In this document: piece by piece, positions 10,210 to 23,365 of the stretch | Numbering within the stretch: position 1 is the first letter of the stretch | How the letters are laid out: every line of letters begins with the position of its first letter | Assembly (NCBI GenBank): GCA_001600055.1 | Contig: BCIV01000005.1 | Span: 372,001 to 436,000, forward strand | Length of the DNA: 64,000 nucleotides | Direction: 5' to 3' | From: Filobasidium wieringae | Taxonomy: Eukaryota > Basidiomycota > Tremellomycetes > Filobasidiales > Filobasidiaceae | Notes under the pieces: generated by a model | The model's database searches: none | The model's input: only the letters and a program-made list of their open reading frames with translations | What the model was told of the DNA's origin: nothing | Made by a program: the position numbers and the translations under genes

Positions 10210-12155
10210 ATGCCTTCAGATGAGCGTTCACCATTGCTAGGTCGGTCTGAAGCCATCGACAACCCGTCCAAGACGTTCCAGCCCTTCCGCTCGTCCAAGT
10301 ACCTCTTAACCAATAGCTGGTTAAACGTGCTGCTTGTTACTGTGCCTGTCACAATTGCCGGTTTGTCTAGATCCCCGTATACTCATATATTTATCTGACC
10401 GCACCCATGATGTTATAGCCAAGTTCGTCGCCTGGCCAGCTACAGTGAAATTCGTCTTGTCCTTCTTCAGCATCATTCCTCTTGCTGCTGTATGCATAGC
10501 TCTCGCTCAGACTATAACTGCACGACTGATCTGTTATTTTTGCAGCTACTCGGAGATGCTACTGAACAAGTTAGCATGAGTCTAGGTCAGACCTTAGGCG
10601 GCCTGCTGAATGCTACCTTTGGGAATGCGGTCGAGCTTCTAGTTGGTATCGTGGCGTTGCAACAAAACCAGCTGCGACTTGTGCAGACTTCCATGTTGGG
10701 AAGTATACTTTCAAACATCCTTCTAGTTTTAGGATGCTCTTTCGCTGCGTGAGTCAGCTCCTTTGCTACATCATGAACGTGCTAAAGATTAGTCTCATAC
10801 TAGTGCCGGAACGGTGTATAAGGAATCTACTTTCCGAATGACTGCAGCACAAGCTTCATCCGGAATCATGACGTTGGCATGCGTTGGACTTGTCATCCCA
10901 GCTGCGTGTATGTGCGCGTCCCAATCCTAATTAACCTATTGGCTCATTCGAGTGACAACAGATCACTCCACATACGCTCGGTCGCCAAAGGACGGCGGTG
11001 CACACAATGCTATGCCTAAGCAGATCCTCGTTGACGGAGTGCTGCAACTTTCGACCTCTTCTCCAGACGATGACAATCTTAAGGGTTTACTCATTCTTAG
11101 CAGAGGCACGGCGATCATCCTCCTGTGTGTATACGTTGCATATTTGTACTTTCAGGTACGCAAGGACAGTCTTCGACCCTATGTTTGAGTACTGAGTTTC
11201 ATCTGCGCCTGAACTCTTATAGCTAAAGTCGCATGCATCCCTGTTTGAAGCGGACCAACAAGCTGCGCATACTAACGAGAATGGCGAGGTCGAAGAAGAG
11301 AAACCCGAGATGGACAGCTATTCTGCTTTCGCTTGGTTAGCGATGGTCACCGGCGTCACGGCTGTTTGCGCCGATGTCCTAGTAGCAAGTATTGACGAAA
11401 CGGCTGACAAATGGCACCTTCCAAAAGCGTTAGTCACCTGGTTCTCTCTAGGAACCCTGGGAACCTGCACTGACAAGCCTAACTGCATCCTGTTCACTTA
11501 GGTTCATCGGTTTGATATTGCTACCGATTGTAGGAAATGCTGGTACGTATCCATTCCCTACGCCTACGCGCAAGCTAACGCACTAACATCATGGTTGCAT
11601 TCCCGGTATTCAGCTGAGCACGTCACTTCCGTATGGTATGTACACAGGCTGCGTTTTTTCGCGCGCGGCTATTTACGTCCCCCTTTCAGGATGGCTATGC
11701 GAGGGAAAATGGAAATCACCATTGGTGTCAGCGTTGGCTCCTCCATACAGATTGCCGCTGGCATGATTCCTATCCTTGTCCTTGTCGCATGGCCCCTGCA
11801 CAAAGACCTAACTCTATACTTTGCTGATTTCGAGGTTAGTCATTTGATCATTTATCGTCATGTGTGATCCCCGTCGTCTAAACCAATTACATCACTGCCA
11901 GACCATCATGCTATTCGTCTCAGGTCAGTGATGAACCTTCAAAGTACCGCCGCTCTTGCTAGCTAATGTATCCTGTCCAAAATCAGTCATGCTGGTTAAT
12001 ATCCTTTTACAGGATGGCCGAACCAATTACATCGAAGGAGTCCTGTGTAAGCTCCAGATCCCTGAGGAGCCTACCCATACAACTCGTTTACGATTGCTCG
12101 CCTTCCAGTAATTGCTCTATATCTGATTATCGCTCTTGCTTATATCGTCTCCTAA
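10210..12155 (+). CDS. VCX1: vacuolar-type Ca2+/H+ exchanger (CAX family)
   Basis: This is a membrane antiporter expected to load Ca2+ into the vacuole in exchange for protons. Spliced exons give the two CAX alpha repeats: [20 protein letters not shown] (about 10590-10660) and [16 protein letters not shown] followed by [16 protein letters not shown] (11530-11780). Further matches are [10 protein letters not shown] (about 11096) and a final [15 protein letters not shown]. About ten exons are needed, with introns such as 10361-10418, 10490-10545, 10749-10803, 10918-10961, 11156-11222 and 11636-11689, and a stop at 12153-12155. The start [12 protein letters not shown] matches the short soluble N-terminus of fungal Vcx1 and lies after an upstream, less typical in-frame ATG/GTG region. 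It converges on TFB3 with only about 145 bp between stops. Confidence 0.9.
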
Positions 12156-12299
12156 GGGGAGGGCGAAGCTCATCTATCAACATGCGTTCTCCAGAATGGA
12201 CTGCTGCGCACCTATACACGGCGCTTTTCTCAAACCAAGGTTCTTCGCGACTCGAGTCATATGATTTATGCATGATTTACTTTCACAAAATGATACAGT

Positions 12300-13816
12300 T
12301 CACGCGTCGAATCTCCCCAAGGGTGGAATCAACAAAGCTTCCAAACTTAGTCGTAGATCTCGTTCCCAAACCTCTCGTAGATCAAACCCACCAGCTCGAA
12401 CACGGACGAGCTTCTGATGTGCTGCTAACTGTCTATCGATTGACTCGATATCGTTGTATCGAGGGTTCTCCATCCCAGATATCGTATTCGTGCCCATCTC
12501 TTGGATGGTGGGTAAACCAGTCAGGTCTGGCCTTGCGAGTTTCTCCACGCGCGATGGCTTGTACGCAAATGGAGTAGGCACGAAGGGACCAGAGTAAGAT
12601 GGGGATGTAGGAAGATGCTGGACATTGTCGACGAGACGCTTGGCTTTCTTCCGGGTACTAGCCGCCATCGAGCTTTCACTCATTCCGTTTTTCCGGATTT
12701 GTTCCATTTCTTTGTAAAATACTTGGCCATCCTTGCCTCGTGCTATACTATCGAACGCTTGCTTTTTCAGACTCTCCATCTTACGCTCAAGCTCTTCGGC
12801 TTCAGCGTGCGCTTTCTTGATCGTCCGCTGTCTTTCTTGCCTCTCCTCTTCTTCTTGGGCAAGGGCGAAAGCACGATCGCTAATCTGTCGAGCAGCTTTT
12901 TCTGCTATATCCGTCGCGTTTTGCTTCTGATAGTCTCTGATTCTTGCCTCAGTCGCTGAAAGATCAATGCTGTTGATGAGGTTGAATGCTAATCGGGTTG
13001 AATCAAAGGAGTCAGGTATCTCGGTTCTCATTTGTGCAGCTGATCGGGTCAGGCGGTGACTCACTGAGGTCTTCTACCAGCTCCAAATAATCGTCATGGG
13101 CTGGTTCGGAGTCGAAGTCTTGTCTAGATTTGTTGAAGCTGCAACGGGGTTAGACTCGTCCCAAGTTGTTCACCAAGCTTGCTTGACTAACATGCTTCCC
13201 ATTCTTCTTCTAACGCCTACTTCCCGCTCAATTCTTAAATCCTCGAATGTCTGATGAGAGAAATTTGTCTTTCGTAGGATCCTGTTACATCCAGGAGCCG
13301 GGCAACTTTGAGCTGAAACTGAGAACAACCTGTCTATACATGTTTCGCATCTATTGTTATTGATGCACATAATTTAGCTTGCCTGGAAGATTTGGCTCGA
13401 CAAATGACTGCATACGCTTTGTGATAGCATGGACTGATTAGCAATCTCAACGAGGGCTTAGAATATCTGTCGGTCTTGCAGATCGGACAGACATCGTTCT
13501 CAGACTATGTTCGATGTCGGACACAGAAGTAAGTAACGCTTTCTCTTGACGATTGCGAGGCTGATTGGATACTGACTGAAAACTCCTTGATTCTTCCACT
13601 TTCGTCATTGATGCCTGTCTGAAACGCCTGGAGCTCATCTGCCAGCGTTCCGTCGTTATGATGCTGAGGAAGATTGAAGGGGATGGGCGACTGGCCTTGT
13701 GGGATAGATAGGGTAGACGTAGATGGAGCCAAACGTTTCGGCGTAGGTTTACGGTTGGAACCAGCCTCGGATCGAGAGAAGTCTCCATTAAGCTTCTTCT
13801 TCAGAGAGGCTGACAT
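12300..13816 (-). CDS. TFB3: TFIIH/CAK assembly factor MAT1 (Tfb3)
   Basis: This RING protein bridges the CDK7-cyclin H kinase to TFIIH in transcription and nucleotide-excision repair. A C3HC4 RING is read across three exons: NDVCPICKTDRY (about 13490), ISPCYHKACETCIDRLF (13440 and 13320), then CPAPGCNRILRK (about 13280). These are followed by the MAT1 block FEDLRIEREVGVRRRM, FNKSRQDFDS and DDYLELVEDL, and a long helical region with ARIRDYQKQN and an EEEERQERQRTIKKAHAEAEELERK coiled coil. The intron after VEDL is best read as 76 nt ending just before TTCAACCTCATC, because this gives VEDLTFNLINSIDLS as in other MAT1 proteins. The C-terminus contains TPFAYKPSRVEKL. It is divergent from NAA20. 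Confidence 0.93.
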
Positions 13817-14268
13817 GCTGGTGTAGGACTGTTACTCGACAACTCCTCTTATACCATATCCGTATTGACGCCCCCAAGGCTATGTGACGATGATTGGATG
13901 ATCTGAACAGAGGGTAGACGCAAATACCATCCAGCTTGGCCTTGGATCGATATTATGCCTGGTGGCTGGTGGTGGACCTCACGATAGCAACGGGCCAAAC
14001 TATATATGCGATGCTATACTTTGCTGAATTTGCTGCACAAGCATTGATATATATATGACCGACAAATTTGCGACTTCACCGGACAGACATTATTACTAAT
14101 TATCTATTATTTACCTCTAGTCAGCTATAAGCTAGTTAGTCTTTAGTAGTAGTAAACAGTCACGCATCTTGCCCGACAACTGGTATTTGAAAGCCCTTAG
14201 GTATTCATATTCGGACCACCTAGCGAACACACTTCTATAGTCGAGACCTTACAGCAGTAAAAGTGATA
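13817..14268. promoter_or_regulatory. divergent promoter region TFB3 / NAA20
   Basis: This 452-bp region lies between two divergent starts. It holds AT-rich runs including TATATATATG near 14048 and TTAGTAGTAGTA near 14145. No open frame or RNA gene is supportable. It presumably carries the promoters of both genes. Confidence 0.5.
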
Positions 14269-15113
14269 ATGTCAGTAATACGGCCCTTCCAAGCGACAGA
14301 TCTTCTAAAGGTCAATAACGTCAACATTGACGCCTGGACAGAAACAGTCAGTAGAAAACGATCTAGAGCGAGGTTTACTGAATGGCTAATTGGGCTGGGA
14401 GCTGACTGTAAACATCGGATCTCACCAGTACAGAGCTTCATTTTATCTGGAATACTGTGCTCTCTGGCCTGATTACTCGTGTGTCGCTACAAATCCCGAT
14501 GAGACCAAGATTATTGCCTATGGTAAGCCTGACGACCTCGGCCATATAACTCAGCGCTTACGGGCAATTGCCTCACTTGAAATCATAGTTATAGGCAAAC
14601 ATGAACCCCCAGAACCCCATCCACAGCATCATGGACATGTTACTGCTCTATCCATATCTCCCCCGTACCGATCTCTCGGTTTGGCCCGCAAGCTAATGAA
14701 CTTCCTGGAAGTGAGATCGGGGCCAGAGGGCTGGAATACTTGGTTCTTGGACCTTTTCGTGAGATGCAACAATCATCGAGCCATCGACATGTACGAGTCT
14801 CTTGGTTATAGCATATACAGGCGGGTCGTAGGGTGAGTGACCATACCGCTCATCAAAATCGACCATAGGGTTGAGCACCCGATTACAACGAGCAGATACT
14901 ACAACGGTATGGAGGGTTTGGGCAAAGATCCGGGGCCAGATGAGACGGATGGGTTTGATATGCGTAAAAGTATGCCTCGAGATGCGGTATGTGACAGGTT
15001 GTCTGATCGAGCCTAGTATCAAGCTAATGCGTTGGTGCCATCTGCAGGACCACGCGCACGTAAGATCAAACGGTCGAGAGGTACACGTCAGCCCAAGAGA
15101 AGTCTGGCAATAG
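14269..15113 (+). CDS. NAA20: NatB N-terminal acetyltransferase catalytic subunit
   Basis: This GNAT-fold enzyme acetylates protein N-termini starting Met-Asp/Glu/Asn. Exon 1 gives the canonical opening RPFQATDLLKVNNVNIDAWTET. After an intron ending CACCAG at about 14428 comes YRASFYLEYCALWPDYSCVA. Exon 2 carries HGHVTALSISPPYRSLGLARKLM, the acetyl-CoA loop (R/Q-x-x-G-x-G/A as RSLGLA), and DLFVRCNNHRAIDMYESLGYSIYRRVV. Later exons give YYNGMEG, DETDGFDMRKSMPRD and the conserved tail VSPREVW before the stop at 15111-15113. Three introns are needed. The second of two nearby ATGs is chosen because NAA20 proteins begin close to the RPF block. Its usual partner is Naa25, which is not in this window. 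Confidence 0.93.
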
Positions 15114-15385
15114 ATGCTGTTGCAAACTGTAGAGGCGAGCGAGCTACACCAGTGTACACCAGGTAGTAGGCAGAAACGTAGCGAAGTAGAAAGGTTACTT
15201 GAATTACTTGGATGTTCGTGGCGCGTCGCTTCATCATTTACTTTGCGCGTCGCCTCAGCGAACTTTCAGAAATCTGGTTGCACATTTACACTCAACGACT
15301 ATTCTTCTGAGTACTGATAGTGAATAGTGAGTAGAGCTATCGCTCGAACCGAACCCGAAATCGACCTGGCACACATACGCCCAAA

Positions 15386-18300
15386 ATGGCTCGCTCGAAT
15401 CACAGTGGAGTGCCTTTCAGCTCCAAAGGATTCTCGTCAGTGTCGGATGGTCGCAAGCCGAATAGCAAACGCACAAAATCTGCAAACGAGAAAACTTCCG
15501 GTAGAAGTAACCCTCTGCTTAAAGCAGGTGAAGAACCAGGGCCCAGTAGAAAAAAGATTGTTTCGGAAGGCAAACTTCGGCGTAGGCTTGATGTTAATGA
15601 GCAGGATCTAAACGGTCTCAACGTTTATGACTATGTGGCTGCACCTGTAAAAAATGCTCGCACGCAGAGCAAACGCTTTGAATTATCTCGGGAAGAAGCT
15701 GAGTTGGCAGGAAATAAGCGCCGGACTGGAGTGAAATTGGATGACGACTCCGCCGAAGAGGATAGCGGTGAAGATGGGGATATGGCAGCTAGAATACGCC
15801 GGGCAGCACTGGTAATCGCTGGAGAAGAGGCGTTGCAGCTTGCTGATGATGACGATGAAGAATTGGACAGTGATGATGCTTGGAATTCTGATAGCGATGT
15901 TGAGAGATGGGGCAAGTCTTTCGGGGTAAAACCGCCGACGACGTCGAAAACGCAAGTGCAACAACCGTCAGAAGTGAGTCTGTTAACGACAGTATATGCG
16001 CGCACCGGATCTGACGCTATATTACAGGACGATAACCAAGAATTGGCTGTCGATTTGAGTGAGAGTGATGACGAGCTAGATCAAAGCAAAGGAGCTGAAG
16101 AGAGTGAGTTTCGCATGGTCGCATCCGCGTTAATTCTCGGTTTATTCACATCTTGTAACTCCTATCTGTCTCACATCAGCATTCGCTTTCGAGGCCGAGG
16201 ATGCCGCAGAGAACAGCGACTATGAGGATAATGATGGTGATGAAGAAGACGGTGATAATGAAGCTGCAGAAGACGACGACGAAGACGAAGACGAAGACGA
16301 AGTTGAATTAGACGAGCCTACCATACCGTCTGACGAGGAGCCTGAAGATATGGACGATGGAGATGAGACGAATCTTTTGGAGTTCGTATCGACACTCCCT
16401 ACAGTTGGTAAGCGGAAAGCCGAAGATTTGTCTATGGAGATTGTTACTCCGGCAGGCTTGAACCACATCGAGAAGCGACGTAAAGTACTCGCAAGCGTAC
16501 ATGGGCCAGGAGGGAAGGACGACGCCGGAGAATTCGGTGTCGCACCTGGTGAGTGGAGCTGTCTCCTGCTTCGCCACTTGCGACGGACTGAGTTCGTCCT
16601 TCGGTTGTTTTCCAATCTAGTATCGAGACTGTCCCTGTCCGCCCTCGTAGCGTCTGACCCATCGTTAAAGTCCACTGCTGCCAGTCTGTTGAAAACCGCG
16701 GATACGCGAAATAGCGGTTCGACTCTGAAGAGCGGTACCATGGCTGCTCCTTTGCCGACAGTCGTTATCGATCGTATGGCAAGAGAAGCGGCCTATGAAC
16801 AGACTGCTCAAGAGGGAGCCAAGTGGGGAGCGGTCATGAAGAGGATCAAGGAGGCAGAGCAGCTCAAGTTTCCTTTGCAAGTAGGGGGTACTGCTAGTCA
16901 AGGGAGTTCGAAGGATCGACAGCGAGGCGGAGTGAAAAGTGGAGGCGATCTAATGGGCGGATTTCAGGTAAGTTATCGGATTTAGAGATCCTTCCGCTTC
17001 TTGAACTAACTCAGGCTAGAACAGGCTACAAACGAATTGGAATCTGCTGTCACAAGACTGCTGGAATCTGCCAACTTGAAGGACGGGCAGATTGTGCAAG
17101 CAGAAGAAGACGCTCTTGAGGGTCAAGATCTCACTGTGGATGAAATTGCAGCTCGTCGTGCCGAATTGAGACGTCAACGAGAGCTTCTCTTTCGAGAGGA
17201 GAGCCGCCGCAAACGAATAGCAAAAATCAAGTCCAAGACGTACCGTAAAATCGCTAGAAAGCGAGCTGACAAGGCAGAGGGTGAGATCGACCTCGATGAC
17301 CTTCGTGCCCTGGATCCTGCACGCGCCGAGGAAGAGCAAAACAAAATGGAGATCGCTCGAGCAAGAGAAAGGGCTACTTTGAAACATAGTGCCAAAGGAG
17401 GGCGCTGGGCTCAATCGCAGCACGGCGCTGGAGAGATTGATGGTAAACGCCAGGAATTGGAATATATGCTGGCTCAAAAAGAACGTCTTCGACGGAAGGT
17501 GCAAGGCAAAGGGTCAGAGGCAAGCGATTCAGAGACAGGAAGCGAAGACGATGGAGAAGCGGAATCTGACCCTAGGGAAAGAGCTTACGACGAGCTGGCT
17601 GTACTTCAAACTAGACAAGCTGCACTTGACCAGGAGGTTGCTAGTTCCAAACCGACTGGAATTTTTGCAATGAAGTTCATGCAGAATGCCGCACAAAAAG
17701 CGAAGGCAAGAGTAGATGAGGAAGAAGAGGAGTTAAGGAAGCAGTTGGAGGCATACGAAGACCTTGGTATCGAGTCTGATGACGACGATGACGACCAATC
17801 AAATCAAGACAACGTTCTCAAAACGAAAGGGCGCCTTGTTCTGTCCGGAAACAATGGGGAAGCCGATGTAAGTATAGCAGGAAGGATCAAGAGGTTCGTT
17901 TGCTGACGATTACGGCACTACAGGGTCTTTCAAGGAAGGATAAGTTATCGACTCCATCAGTCTATTCTGGCGATCAAGTCGACAACCAGCATCATCGCTT
18001 GGAAGAAAACGAAAAGACTGATGTACCGGTCGCATATAGCAGCACAGCGGGACAATCCGTGACTGTCAACCCATGGCTCAACGTTGGTTCTGGAACTGTT
18101 GCTCAATCTAGGAAAAAGAACGCCGTGATGGTAGGCAAAGACGGATCAGCAGCGTCAAGGGCGACGGAAGCACTGCGAAAACAGAAGAACGTAAAAACCA
18201 GTCAAGCTAAGCTCCAGCTTCTGGACGATGCTAAGGTCGAGATTGACAGCAACATGGATCAGACAAAGACACTACCACTCGATGTTGACAGTGACGACGA

Positions 18301-18879
18301 GGGAGATCATGAGCTGGAAAATGTCAGGAAAGGTCCTAAAGCGTTCAGTCAACGGGATTTGGTCGCGCAAGCCTTCGCAGGAGACAACGTTGTTGAGGTG
18401 AGCACTCGCCTGTGTTAGTCAAACTCCAGTAATGCCCATGTTGATGAGTAACGCCCATGTTGACGTTGGACCACTAGGATTTCGCTGCTGAAAAGCTCAA
18501 AGCGATAGAAAAGGACGCTCCCAAGGAACAAGACTTAACACTCGCTGGCTGGGGCTCTTGGGGTGGCAAGGGTGTCAAGAAGAGTAAAAACGCCCGGAAG
18601 TTCACTAAAACGGTTCCTGGTATCGATGCGACACAGCGAAAGGACTTTGGCAAGAGCAATGTTATCTTGAGTGAGAAGAAAGCGAAGGCGGACAAGTACC
18701 TGTCAACTTCTTTGCCGTTCCCATATACTTCGCAAAGTCAATACGAGCAAGCTCTGTCTTCGAACACAATCGCTCCGGAGACTAGTACGATGGGCGGATT
18801 CCAGCGAGGTATCGCTCCCCGTATCATCAAGAAACCCGGCGCTATTCTGCAACCATTGCGAAAACTTCACAACTCTTAA
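15386..18879 (+). CDS. UTP14: U3 snoRNP / small-subunit processome protein Utp14
   Basis: This nucleolar protein is needed for 18S rRNA processing. It activates the helicase Dhr1 to release U3. The N-terminus is basic and Ser-rich, followed by long acidic tracts (about 15740-15900 and 16230-16370: poly-Asp/Glu). A Utp14 core follows: TVVIDRMAREAAYEQTAQEG, KWGAVMKRIKEAEQLKFPL, and KIKSKTYRKIARKRADK (about 17230). The conserved C-terminal region has LTLAGWGSWGGKG and GIDATQRKDFGKSNVILSEKKAKAD, YTSQSQYEQALSSNTIAPE and PRIIKKPGAILQPLRK. About seven exons are needed, with introns such as 15974-16027 and one near 18395-18477. The stop TAA lies at 18877-18879. It converges on the Rossmann-fold gene at 19072. 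Confidence 0.95.
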
Positions 18880-19071
18880 GCAAATGCAAGGGCGGCCGGC
18901 TTCACACCTGTATGATTTATGGTTGTATCACGAAATAGCCTTCCTATATATCAAGATCGCATATATACAGTTGCGTTATGCGGCGAAGCATTTGGCCTAT
19001 CGAACTAGATTTTTGGCCTGAGGATGAGAAGATGCCTTTAGATCCACAGATCACGATAAAGACATGTCCAC

Positions 19072-21104
19072 CTACCATAGTTCGGCACGCTGGAAACACT
19101 CTGCTTGTAGGCGTAGATGAGTCGCATTGACAGCTTCTACGGTTGGAGTCCAACCAACGGTGTTCTGAAACTTGCTTCCGCTCAAGTTTATTGCTTTCTT
19201 TCGGAAGGAGTCCTCGGTCAAAAAGGGAGAGATTGCAGTGTCAATGATGGGTGGCGTGGATTTTGCCATCATATCTTGCCAGGCTATGTTTGCCTAAGTC
19301 AGCGTGTTTTCACAGGTCGTCGCGAAGAACGGCAGCAACAAGCTCACCTTCCATGTGCTGTGTGATCAGTAAAAGTACCAAGCCGGCTCCTCAATATGCG
19401 AATTTTAACATACTTCCAGTTGCTCAACTTACATCCTCGTTAATGTCATCTACCAATAGGGAGAAATCATTTCGATTGAAAGAGGTTACCAAAGACGAGA
19501 TCATTGCGTTATGGAACCCGTGTTTAACACCAAAAACTTCGCCGCTTGCCCTGGCTAGCTTGTCCTAAAATAGGAAGTGTACTCGTTCACTCAGAAGGCT
19601 GTTACCGTATCGACATGAAGTTCACTCACCTGAGTTGTGTCTCCTTGATCAACCTAAAAAGAGAGCGGGTCGACAATGAGCCACTGCGCAGCAGACTATG
19701 GATTCATGAGCTTACGACATTAAAGTAGGGAACAACAACCTTAATGTTCTGGTCCATCGGATCAGATATCAATTTCATGCCCGCCTTCTCCTGTTCTGCT
19801 TCTTTACCCTTCGACCAAGACCATGCGGATGGGATCTCCTCGCCGGCAATCTCGAGCGCTTTGGCAGGCTCCGTGAACGCCAACCATTCGGCAGTTTTCC
19901 ACAACGCTCGGGCTACATCTCGGACGTGAATACTGTGCAGCCGCAAGTCGGGGTTGTGAAGGAATTTCATCTCTTCGTTCTTGTATTTGTATATGTGAGC
20001 TGGTTTAGATCAAAGTCAGTCTGTCTGATGCAATATAGATGTGCTTTCTCGGACTGTACCGATGACCAAGCGAGCCAATATTTGGCCTTCCATGTATGCC
20101 TCGCCGTACGGTTCAGCTACTCGCAGCGTTGCAAAACGAAGGTGTGACACAGCTCCTTGCGCCCTAACTGACTCATGCCACCATCTGCCTCTGATGTCAT
20201 CAGGCTTGGGTCCTAAACCTTCATTCGCTTTGTCCTTGCTACTCCTAAACAGGCCCTTCTTCTCTTTCTTCTCCCTTTCAGCTTTCTCCACGAAACGCTC
20301 AGGGTAACCCCCTGTCAAGGAGCTGCTCATGATGTAGTAAGGGAAAACGAGGCGAACGTAGGCTTTGTGCTTGGTGGTGGCAGCATGTTTCGCCAAGTTG
20401 ATGGGCAAGTTGTAGCTCTGTTGGAAATGTATCTAACATTACAGATAGGTGAGAACTAATGTAAAAATCTCATAACAGATAGTCACTCATCGCGGTATTA
20501 TTGCTTACAATTTCGGGTCGGTCCGCTCGTGTTTCACCTGTGATAAGAAACGACCCTGCTAAAACACGATCCGCGATCGAGAAAACATACGCATCGCCAG
20601 ACCCACCTGTAAGATCAAAGATGTAATCGAACGAACCAAAGCTTGAAGGTGCCGTGAAGACTTCCGCAACTTTGTTGGCGACGCTCAAGTTGGTTTGCTT
20701 GTACTCGACGATGCTCCTGGCTAGACAGCGTTTGAACGCGAGGTCGAGATAGCTTTTGTCAACGGAAACATCAGTCTCTGAGAATCCATTGATCGCTAAA
20801 GGGTCCCTCACGTAGTGGCAGGCTCCATGCTGAACCGGTCAGCTATTCTGATGAACTGTATACAATACCATTGTCAGTCTCAAGCGGCACCCATGGATCG
20901 GGATGATACCAGCCTTGACCAAGGGGGTTCCGATCGTTGGAGAAGCCTCTTCTCCTTCATCTCCGCAGAGAAAGGTCACCAAGTGACGGGCAACGGTATT
21001 GACACCGCCTGTAAAGCGCATGTGTATTCAACATGACTGCTATGCATGCGATCTTAGACACCAGGCTTGCCTAGTATGAGGACGGAGGGTAATCCTGCTG
21101 ACAT
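19072..21104 (-). CDS. Rossmann-fold NAD(P)-binding protein (epimerase-like)
   Basis: This is a cytosolic-looking oxidoreductase-type protein of unknown substrate. The start MSAGLPSVLILG leads, after an intron, into GGVNTVARHLVTFLCGDE, a dinucleotide-binding glycine motif. Later exons give FGSFDYIFDLTG, INLAKHAATTKHKAYVRL, LRFATLRVAEPYGEAYMEG, DLRLHSIHVRDVARALWKTAEW and a C-terminal NTVGWTPTVEAVNATHLRLQ. This order fits a short-chain/extended epimerase scaffold with the usual Y-x3-K pair not evident. The first intron is either GC-AG (GCAAGC donor, giving ILGGVNT) or GT-AG three codons later (giving ILGKPGGVNT). The family alignment favours the former. Many exons are used. Confidence 0.75.
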
Positions 21105-21858
21105 GTTCGCTTGTATGATGGTTAGATAGGGTGGATGGAGACCTAGAATTAAGTTGAGAATGGCAGCCGATGAATTATCCTTGTCGACTAGGTTTTTCAG
21201 AACGTGCTGTATATAAGTACTTCGCTCCTGATCATTAGACAACCTGTTGGAAAAGACGGCTTGGAAGATTGAGGAAAATTGATCAAATGGTGGAGTAAGG
21301 ATTGATGAACGCGATGTGAACACGAAATAGGATTGATCGGAAGACGGGGTGACGTTGATAGAAGGTTAGAGTTGATGAGGTTAGCGAAAGGATGGCTTGA
21401 ACCGTAATTGGTGATTCGATAGGAAGGTGGTTGCCAATCAAGACCACGGTATATGGAATGTGTGTGGTGGTATACATCCCATCTATAGATCTATGACATA
21501 TCACCACGGATATCAGGAATGTCACAAGTCACAAGCAACAGTGTAGTTGAGCAGCGAGGAAGCGATTGAGTATTGAATGCAGCTGATGGTCTATTGTTGT
21601 CTTTGTTACGATCACGTGATGCGCGTCTCTTGTTTCACCTTGATACCGTTTCAACACTTTATCCCTGGAACGCATCAACCTTGTCGAACCGTGCCGCCAT
21701 TGCTCCGCGAACAAACGGCCTGCGCTAGAACGCTTGCCATGATGATGATTTATAATACAAGAGCGAGAACGCTCAGAGAATAAGAGGGAGCAGAAGCGAA
21801 AACACAAGAAGAACAACACGGAAATCACGCAGTCGCCTGAAAGAACCCTTCAAACGCT
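21105..21858. other. intergenic region between two minus-strand genes
   Basis: About 750 bp lies between the start of the Rossmann-fold gene and the fibrillarin stop. It should hold the promoter of the former and the 3' end of the latter. Open frames here (for example 21529-21828 minus) lack domain character. No RNA gene was recognised. Confidence 0.4.
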
Positions 21859-23365
21859 CTACTGGTGTCGTTGGTATGTCTGAAAGAAAAATGGAGGAAA
21901 GATTAAGCATGAGTTACGAAGTAGATGTACACTGTTTATCGAAAATGGACTTACACCTATGAGAATGCAGTGATCACGCTCATAAGGCTCGAGGGTAAGC
22001 TGTTCTCGGGGCTTGACCATCTCTCCTTGAAGTTTCTTGACTTCCTGAGCAAAGACGGCTTCGGCAGGAGCGGTCGAGTCGATACAGCTGGCCTTGATGG
22101 AGATGACGACGTGCCCACCGTGCTTCAAGAAGTGGTGCGAGTTCAGTCCTACGATACGGGCTTGATCAGGCTGGGCGACTGTTATGTCGAAAAGGCCATA
22201 TTAGTATGCAAAAAAAACACCTAACAGGACGAACAACAACTTACCATCGGCAAACACGACATCGACCATAGAGACGAGCATTCTGTATTTGGTTGGGTGA
22301 CGAGCATCCTCGACGATGGGGATGATGTTGGTCCTTTTCTTGGCCATGTTGACGAGATCACGACCGGATCGGTGAGAGAACTCGACGGCGTAGACGGTTC
22401 CCTCGGGTCCGACGATATCGGCTACGTGGGAAACGGAGGTACCGCTGAAAGATACGCCCATAACGAGTTAGCGCGGGTAAGCGTCAAGAAAGTACGATTT
22501 AGACTCACGAGGCAGCTCCCAAGTAGAGCACCTTGGCGCCAGGCTTGATGTGGATGTTGTCGAGACCTCCCAAGATACCGGCAGCCAACTTGCTTCGGAA
22601 GGGGTTCCAAACTCGGAACTCGGTCTTGTCCTCACTTCCGTCTGTAGATGCAGGTGAATGCCAACGAGTTAATGATCTATGGTAAAAAGGCAAGTTCGAA
22701 GCTGTACTGACCGGCATTGGGGGTTCCAATGGTAATCCTCTTCTCTCCGTAAACGCTCTCGCCTGGTACGAGGTTCTTGGTGACCAAGAGGTGCTCCTTG
22801 CCCTTTGCGATAAAGACACCATCGTGCTTGTGAGGCTCAAGGGTAACAGAAGCACCTCCCTTCTTGCCCAAACCTCCACGACCAGCGGCACCTCCTCGGC
22901 CTGAGTGGAAAAGGGGCAGATAGTCGATGCGAGATATATGTCAGAATGGGAGAAGACGGAAGACGAGAAAGCCATTGAAAGCCAGTGAGCAGATGAACAA
23001 GACGAGATTGGCTCGAATTGATAAGACTTACCACCTCCTCGACCTCCGGGAGCACCCCTACCTCGGGGGGCACCACGACCACCACCGGCACCACCTCGAG
23101 CACCGAATCCACCTCCCCTACCACCAGCACCTCCTCGGCCACCGAAACCACCTCCTCGACCACCGCGGTCACCTCCTCCGAAACCACCTCCGCGACCACC
23201 ACGATCACCTCCTCCGAATCCGCCTCCTAGAGATAGCAAGGAATGAAAAGGGTACTCAGCATGAGTCGATAGAATTGAGGATGTTGAATTGTCACTGCAC
23301 TTACGGCCACCTCCACGGGCACCACCACGTCCACCACCACCACGGCCACCACGGTCAAAAGCCAT
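21859..23365 (-). CDS. NOP1: fibrillarin, rRNA 2'-O-methyltransferase
   Basis: This is the catalytic subunit of box C/D snoRNPs, which methylates rRNA 2'-hydroxyls in the nucleolus and also a histone glutamine. Exons 1-2 encode the Gly/Arg-rich GAR domain ([15 protein letters not shown], many [11 protein letters not shown] units). The methyltransferase follows: [66 protein letters not shown] (SAM loop), [54 protein letters not shown] and [13 protein letters not shown]. The last small exon gives TYQRHQ then stop. About seven exons are needed. The repeat-encoded GAR stretch produces many shadow frames on the other strand. It is divergent from the ubiquitin protease gene. Confidence 0.97.

Noticed and set aside
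13040..13064. Apparent 25-nt intron in TFB3
   Set aside because: It keeps frame, but extending the intron to 76 nt (acceptor just before TTCAACCTCATC) gives VEDLTFNLINSIDLS, matching MAT1 proteins, and a normal intron length.
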